Position numbers and translations under genes: made by a program
Assembly (NCBI RefSeq): GCF_014651835.1
Contig: NZ_BMXQ01000001.1
Coordinates: forward strand, 3,198,120-3,262,119
Source of the DNA: Pigmentiphaga litoralis
Lineage (GTDB): Bacteria; Pseudomonadota; Gammaproteobacteria; Burkholderiales; Burkholderiaceae_B
DNA: 64,000 nucleotides
Direction: 5' to 3'
The notes under the pieces: generated by a model
Told to the model about the DNA's origin: nothing
The model's database searches: none
The model's input: the letters and a program-made list of their open reading frames with translations, nothing else
Shown: one piece after another, positions 59,820 to 64,000 of the stretch
How the letters are laid out: the number at the start of each line of letters is the position of its first letter
Numbering within the stretch: the stretch's first letter is position 1

Positions 59820-59923
59820 CGACAGGCAACGTTTGCTAGCAGATATCTCCTTTGTCGATGCGTGGACATGCGCGTACCGTGAAGTCAGTGTTCACTCATC
59901 CGCCAGCCCACTCCAGGAATCGA

Positions 59924-60940
59924 ATGTCCGACTTAACGACGTCGGCCCATGCAAAGGTCCTCTTTGCCCGGCTGATGACACATGGTCGACTGCGTCAATT
60001 GCGACTCCTCGTGGCCATGGACGACCATGGCAGCATTGCCCGGGCCGCCGCCAGCATCCACCTCAGCCAGTCCGCCGCCACGCAGGCGGTTGGCGACCTC
60101 GAACGCCTGCTGGATGTGAAGCTGTTCGATCGCCACGCGCGCGGCATTCGTGCCACGACCGCGGGGCAAGCGCTGATTGCCGCAGCGCGCGGCGCGATGG
60201 CCGGACTGTTGGGCGCGGTCGAATCGCTCTCCGCGCTCCAGCGCGGGGCCACGGGCACCCTCAGGCTGGGCGCGATCCCGGCCGCGTCCTACACCGTGTT
60301 GCCTGCGCTGCTCGAGCTGTTCTGTGCGGACTACCCCGGGGTCCACCTCGAAGTGAAAGAAAACGCCGGCAACGCCCTGCTTCCGCTGCTGCTGGCCGGC
60401 CATCTGGACGCGGTGTTCTGCCGCGCGCCGCCCAGCCTGCCGGCGGACTTTGCGTTCACCCCCCTGCTGGCGGACGACGTCGTGGTGATCGGCGCGGCCA
60501 GCCACCCCATGGCGGGAAAGGCCGACGTGTCGCTGGAAAGCCTGGCGGACAGCCGATGGATCATGCCGACCGTCAACATCGAAGTGCGCGCCATTTTCGA
60601 TGCGGTGGTGCTGCGCAACTTTCCCGATGCGCGGTTCCTGATGGTGTCGACCGTGTCGGTTCCGGTGCTTGAAGGCTTGCTGCAGCAGGGCGACGCCGCC
60701 ACGATCTGTCCGCGAAGCGTGGCCAAGGGCATGCTGGCCAATCCACGGATCTGTCTGCTGGACGTGACCTTGCCGGCGCGACTGCCGCCGCTGTCACCGC
60801 TGGGCGTGGCCTATCGCGAAACCAATACCGCCGAGCCGCTGCAGAACCTGCTGGCGCTCGCCGCCCAGTCCACCCATGCCACGACCGGCGCGACCGCCCC
60901 TACGACGATCATCCCGCGGGCGGCACCGGCGGCGCCGTAG
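59924..60940 (+). CDS. LysR-family transcriptional regulator
   Basis: 338 residues from the ATG at 59924 with AGGA upstream. Winged helix (about 22-80): RLRQLRLLVAMDDHGSIARAAASIHLSQSAATQAVGDLERLLDVKLFDRHARGIRATTAG. The ligand domain spans about 110-310. Divergent from the Bug gene, with three palindromes between. Its last 32 bases overlap the convergent cyclo-ligase gene. The effector is likely the ligand of the Bug protein or its metabolite. Confidence 0.9.
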   Translation: MSDLTTSAHAKVLFARLMTHGRLRQLRLLVAMDDHGSIARAAASIHLSQSAATQAVGDLERLLDVKLFDRHARGIRATTAGQALIAAARGAMAGLLGAVESLSALQRGATGTLRLGAIPAASYTVLPALLELFCADYPGVHLEVKENAGNALLPLLLAGHLDAVFCRAPPSLPADFAFTPLLADDVVVIGAASHPMAGKADVSLESLADSRWIMPTVNIEVRAIFDAVVLRNFPDARFLMVSTVSVPVLEGLLQQGDAATICPRSVAKGMLANPRICLLDVTLPARLPPLSPLGVAYRETNTAEPLQNLLALAAQSTHATTGATAPTTIIPRAAPAAP

Positions 60941-61643
60941 GCACCCACCCTGCATCGGTTGCAACCGCGTCGAGCCTGACGTCGTGCGGTTCGGGCGCAT
61001 GCGTGCCCGGGGCGAGCCGGCCGCAGGCATAGGCGACGCCGATGGTCGTGACGGTCAGTCCCCGGGCGCGCCAGTCCGCCAGCGTGCGGTCGTAATAGCC
61101 ACCGCCGTACCCGATCCGGTCTGCCTCGTCGGTAAAGCCCAGCAGCGGCACCAGGACCAGGTCAGGCGCGGGAACGGCGTCGCCATCGGGTTCCGGAATG
61201 CCGTAGGCGCCGGATGCCATGGGTCCCCCCGCCGACCAGCGGCGGAACAGGAGCGGCGCGGCCTGGCGCGCGACCACCGGCAGCGCCAGCGTGACGCCGT
61301 CCAGAGACGCCAAATGCGTATACAGACCGCGCAGATCGGGTTCGCTGCCGATCGGCCAGAACGCAGCCACGGCATGACGAGTCAAACCCCTGGCGCGCCG
61401 GTTGGCAAGCCACGCGTCCGTCCAGATGGCCAGGGACTGCGCCAGCCGGGCGTCGGCAGCAGCACGGGCGGCCGGGCCCATGGCAGTCCGCGCAGCGCGC
61501 AATCCGGCACGCAAGCCGGGTGCTGTCGCGGCCGCCGTGTCGGATGCCGCGCTGCCCGCCTTCTGTTGCGCCGGCGCGCCGTTCCTGTCCTCTTCCGCAG
61601 GGTCACCGTCTTGCGGTTTTCCCGATGCTATCCTACCCGCCAT
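60909..61643 (-). CDS. 5-formyltetrahydrofolate cyclo-ligase
   Basis: 244 residues as read from the ATG at 61643. ATP-dependent conversion of 5-formyl-THF to 5,10-methenyl-THF. Core: LRAGLRAARTAMGPAARAAADARL, FWPIGSEPDLRGLY and the signature LVPLLGFTDEADRIGYGGGYYDRTLADW. The family needs only about 190-200 residues; the first 40 are low-complexity, so a later start is possible. The start codon shares bases with the lytic transglycosylase start on the other strand. Confidence 0.9.
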   Translation of the reverse strand: MAGRIASGKPQDGDPAEEDRNGAPAQQKAGSAASDTAAATAPGLRAGLRAARTAMGPAARAAADARLAQSLAIWTDAWLANRRARGLTRHAVAAFWPIGSEPDLRGLYTHLASLDGVTLALPVVARQAAPLLFRRWSAGGPMASGAYGIPEPDGDAVPAPDLVLVPLLGFTDEADRIGYGGGYYDRTLADWRARGLTVTTIGVAYACGRLAPGTHAPEPHDVRLDAVATDAGWVPTAPPVPPAG

Positions 61644-63621
61644 GGCTCACTTCGCTCGTTTCATCACATCCCGGATTATCGCGCTTGCCGCGGTCACCTT
61701 CACGGCCGCCGGCCTGAGTGGCTGCGCGCAGGCGCAGACGTCCGCGCCGCGCACCGACGCCGCCCTCATGGCCGCCTACTCGGCCAGCCAGAGCGGCAAC
61801 TGGGAGACGGTGCGGGCGCTGATTCCGCAGGTGCAGGGCAACGTGCTGGCGGCGTATCCCGAATACTGGTGGCTGCGCCAGCAGACGCTGGATCCCCGCA
61901 AGCCGACGCCGGTCACCGAGATCGATGCCTTTCTGACCGTGCACCGTGGCACCTACCTGGCCGAACGGCTGCGGGGCGACCTGGTGCTGGCCGCCGCGCG
62001 CACGGGCGACTATGACGCCATCCGCAGTTATGCCGACACCACCGTCACGACCCCGCAGGTCGATTGCGGCATTCTGCTCGCACAGCATGCCCGCGGCGAA
62101 AAAGTGTCGCTCAAGCGGGTCAATGAGCTGTTCTCGCCGGGCGATGTCTGCTGGTCCTTGTACGACCGCCTGCAGGCCGACGGCGTGATGCAGACCGAAG
62201 ACTTCATCGTCCAGCTGCGCGGCCAGCTTGAAAACAATTCGCTGCCCAACGCGCGCCGGGTGGCACGCTACGTCTACAACCCGGTCCAGCTCAAGGCCTT
62301 CAACACGCTGGTCGATGCGCCCATGCCCTGGCTGGTCAAACAGGCGGATCCGCCGCGCGACCGCGCCAGCCGCGAACTGATCGTCGACGCGTTGAGCCGG
62401 CTTGCCCGGACCGACCCGCAGGTCGGCTATGCCTATTTCGAACGCAACTGGATGCGGCAATTGCCGCCGGCCGACGTGGCCTGGCTGCGCAATCAGTTCG
62501 CGCTGTCCGCCGCCATCAAGCTCGATCCGGTGGCGATCGACTGGTATCGCGCCGGCGAAGGCGCCGAGCTGACGGAATACAACCATGCATGGCGGGTGCG
62601 AACCGCCTTGCGCCAGCAGCCGGTCGACTGGCGGCTGGTGCTGCGCTATCTGGACGAAATGCCATCAGGCATGAAAGAAGACCCGGCCAGCTGGGTCTAC
62701 TGGCGCGGCCGCGCGCTGATCGCCACGGGCGCCGTGCCCGAAGGCCAGGCGGCGTTCCGCAGCATCGCCGAACAGTTCAATTTTTACGGTCAGCTGGCCG
62801 CCGAAGAACTGGGCGTGCCGACCACCATCCCGACGACGGCCCCCCCGATCACGCCGCAGGAACTGGCCGCCGCGCAATATAACCCGGCGCTGCAGCGCGC
62901 CCTGGCCCTGTTCAAGCTGAACTGGCGCACCGAGGCCACCCGCGAGTGGAACTACGCGCTGCGCACGATGGACGACCGCGAGCTGATCGCCGCCGCCAAG
63001 CTGGCCCATCTGGAAAACATCTACGATCGCGCAGTCAACACGGCGGACCGCACGGTGCGCCAGCATGACTTCAACCTGCGTTTCGTGACGCCCTTCCGGG
63101 ATCAGCTGGTCCGGACCACGCGCGGCGTCGGTGTCGACGAAAGCTGGGTGTACGGGCTGATCCGCCAGGAATCGCGCTTCATCATGAACGCGCGGTCCAG
63201 CGTGGGCGCATCGGGCTTCATGCAATTGATGCCCGCCACCGCCAAATGGGTCGCCGGCAAGATTGGCATGGCGGACTTCTCGCCATCGCGCGTCAACGAC
63301 CTGGACGTCAACCTGATGCTGGGCACGAGCTACCTGCGCATCGTGCTCGACGACCTGGGCGGCTCGCCGCTGCTTGCGTCGGCTGGCTACAACGCCGGCC
63401 CGCGCCGCCCGGTGGCCTGGCGCTCGACGCTGCCCGGTCCGGTCGAAGGCGCCATCTTCGCCGAGACCATCCCGTTCACCGAGACGCGGGATTACGTCAA
63501 GAAAGTCCTGTCCAACGCCACCTATTACGCCGCCCTCTTCACGGGGCAGCCGCAGTCCCTGAAAGCACGCCTGGGTACGGTGGCGCCCCAACAAGCGGTC
63601 GACGCGACCCTGATTCCCTAG
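61642..63621 (+). CDS. Soluble lytic murein transglycosylase (Slt70-like)
   Basis: 659 residues from the ATG at 61642. Signal with lipobox-like LSGCAQA, a long superhelical U/L domain (about 40-480), and the catalytic domain with Glu510 in YGLIRQESRF, followed by SVGASGFMQLMPATAKWVAGKIG and YNAGPRRPVAWR. Cuts peptidoglycan to 1,6-anhydro-muropeptides. The possible lipobox suggests outer-membrane attachment. The next gene follows by 21 bases. Confidence 0.93.
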   Translation: MAHFARFITSRIIALAAVTFTAAGLSGCAQAQTSAPRTDAALMAAYSASQSGNWETVRALIPQVQGNVLAAYPEYWWLRQQTLDPRKPTPVTEIDAFLTVHRGTYLAERLRGDLVLAAARTGDYDAIRSYADTTVTTPQVDCGILLAQHARGEKVSLKRVNELFSPGDVCWSLYDRLQADGVMQTEDFIVQLRGQLENNSLPNARRVARYVYNPVQLKAFNTLVDAPMPWLVKQADPPRDRASRELIVDALSRLARTDPQVGYAYFERNWMRQLPPADVAWLRNQFALSAAIKLDPVAIDWYRAGEGAELTEYNHAWRVRTALRQQPVDWRLVLRYLDEMPSGMKEDPASWVYWRGRALIATGAVPEGQAAFRSIAEQFNFYGQLAAEELGVPTTIPTTAPPITPQELAAAQYNPALQRALALFKLNWRTEATREWNYALRTMDDRELIAAAKLAHLENIYDRAVNTADRTVRQHDFNLRFVTPFRDQLVRTTRGVGVDESWVYGLIRQESRFIMNARSSVGASGFMQLMPATAKWVAGKIGMADFSPSRVNDLDVNLMLGTSYLRIVLDDLGGSPLLASAGYNAGPRRPVAWRSTLPGPVEGAIFAETIPFTETRDYVKKVLSNATYYAALFTGQPQSLKARLGTVAPQQAVDATLIP

Positions 63622-63642
63622 ATTAGAAGAAGACATCACTCC

Positions 63643-64000
63643 ATGAAACACCAACGTGTCCTCGTGATCGGCGGCTCGGGCTTTATCGGCAGCCATCTGG
63701 TTGCCCAACTGGCCGCGCAAGGCAAACGCATCGTCATCCCGACACGCCGCTACATCCGTGCGCGCCATCTGATCCTGTTGCCGACGGTCAGCGCGATCGA
63801 AGCCGACATCCACGACGATCGCGACCTGGATACCCTGATCGCCGGACAGGACGCCGTCATCAATCTGGTGGGCGTGCTGCACGGCGACCGCGGCACGCCG
63901 TATGGCACTGCCTTTCGCAAGATGCACGTCGACCTGCCCGACCGGATCGCCCGGGCATGCGTCCGCCACGGCGTGACCCGCCTGCTGCACATGAGCGCGC
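63643..64000 (+). CDS. NAD-dependent epimerase-like, complex I NDUFA9 family (3' end outside window)
   Basis: About 119 residues to the right edge. MKHQRVLVIGGSGFIGSHLVAQLAAQGKRIVIPTRRYIRARHL is the atypical SDR NAD(P) fold with the TRR spacing of the NDUFA9-like group; INLVGVLHGDRGTPYGTAFRKMHVDLPDRIARAC is also characteristic. Such bacterial proteins are membrane-associated NAD(P)-binding proteins of unclear role. Cut by the window end. Confidence 0.85.
   Translation, partial: MKHQRVLVIGGSGFIGSHLVAQLAAQGKRIVIPTRRYIRARHLILLPTVSAIEADIHDDRDLDTLIAGQDAVINLVGVLHGDRGTPYGTAFRKMHVDLPDRIARACVRHGVTRLLHMSA

Overview
The window is about 64 kb of high-G+C DNA (roughly two thirds G+C by eye). It suggests a beta-proteobacterium of the order Burkholderiales, most likely an Alcaligenaceae relative of Bordetella/Achromobacter. 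The reasons are five tripartite-tricarboxylate (Bug) binding proteins, one cut by the left edge; a beta-type HslV with a short N-terminal extension; a DksA with only one of the four zinc-finger cysteines; an S-adenosylhomocysteine (SAH) riboswitch in front of ahcY; and a Neisseria/Bordetella-type porin. The species cannot be named from this sequence alone.

Layout. 1-11 kb is core: a cut Bug protein, LOG-family hydrolase, gpsA, secB, grxC and a rhodanese on the minus strand, driven by a clear sigma-70 promoter at 3839-3866; then gpmA, an EnvC-like factor, ctpA and moeB on plus; then slmA, a HAD hydrolase and argB on minus. 11-15 kb is a copper module (copA, cueR, a CusF-like protein) behind a MerR-type 19-bp-spacer promoter, then a TetR regulator. 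15-20 kb holds hslVU, a broken PIN toxin/AbrB antitoxin pair between two 39-bp direct repeats, and a zinc-related run zur, COG0523 GTPase, dksA with a palindromic operator. 20-25.6 kb holds rlmI, an asparaginase, xerC, a DUF484 gene and dapF. 25.6-36.6 kb is accessory: a NERD-helicase, a flavin oxidoreductase, a DUF4142 protein, a CYP152-type P450, a two-subunit molybdenum hydroxylase and a hybrid histidine kinase. 36.6-39.1 kb holds an LpxL-type acyltransferase, metK and a DUF1289 gene.

39.1-52.6 kb is a catabolic island: an IclR regulator, acyl-CoA ligase and SDR on minus, and divergently two TIM-barrel amidohydrolases, an NTF2-fold protein, a flavin reductase, a porin, three Bug proteins, an NMT1-like binding protein and a cupin, closed by a second IclR gene. 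Two nearly identical 17-bp palindromes (42452-42468 and 45800-45816) probably tie the two halves into one IclR regulon. No membrane partners for the binding proteins are encoded here, and the substrate is unknown.

52.7-56.8 kb holds a glycosyltransferase and then the activated-methyl cycle (SAH riboswitch, ahcY, a small membrane protein, metF), which complements metK at 37.7 kb. 56.8-58.6 kb is a HipBA-type pair behind a perfect 15-bp inverted repeat. 58.7-64 kb holds a Bug/LysR divergent pair with three palindromes between them, 5-formyltetrahydrofolate cyclo-ligase, a soluble lytic transglycosylase and the start of an NDUFA9-like gene. No rRNA, tRNA, CRISPR array, prophage or insertion sequence was seen. 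No gene-free stretch exceeds about 300 bases.
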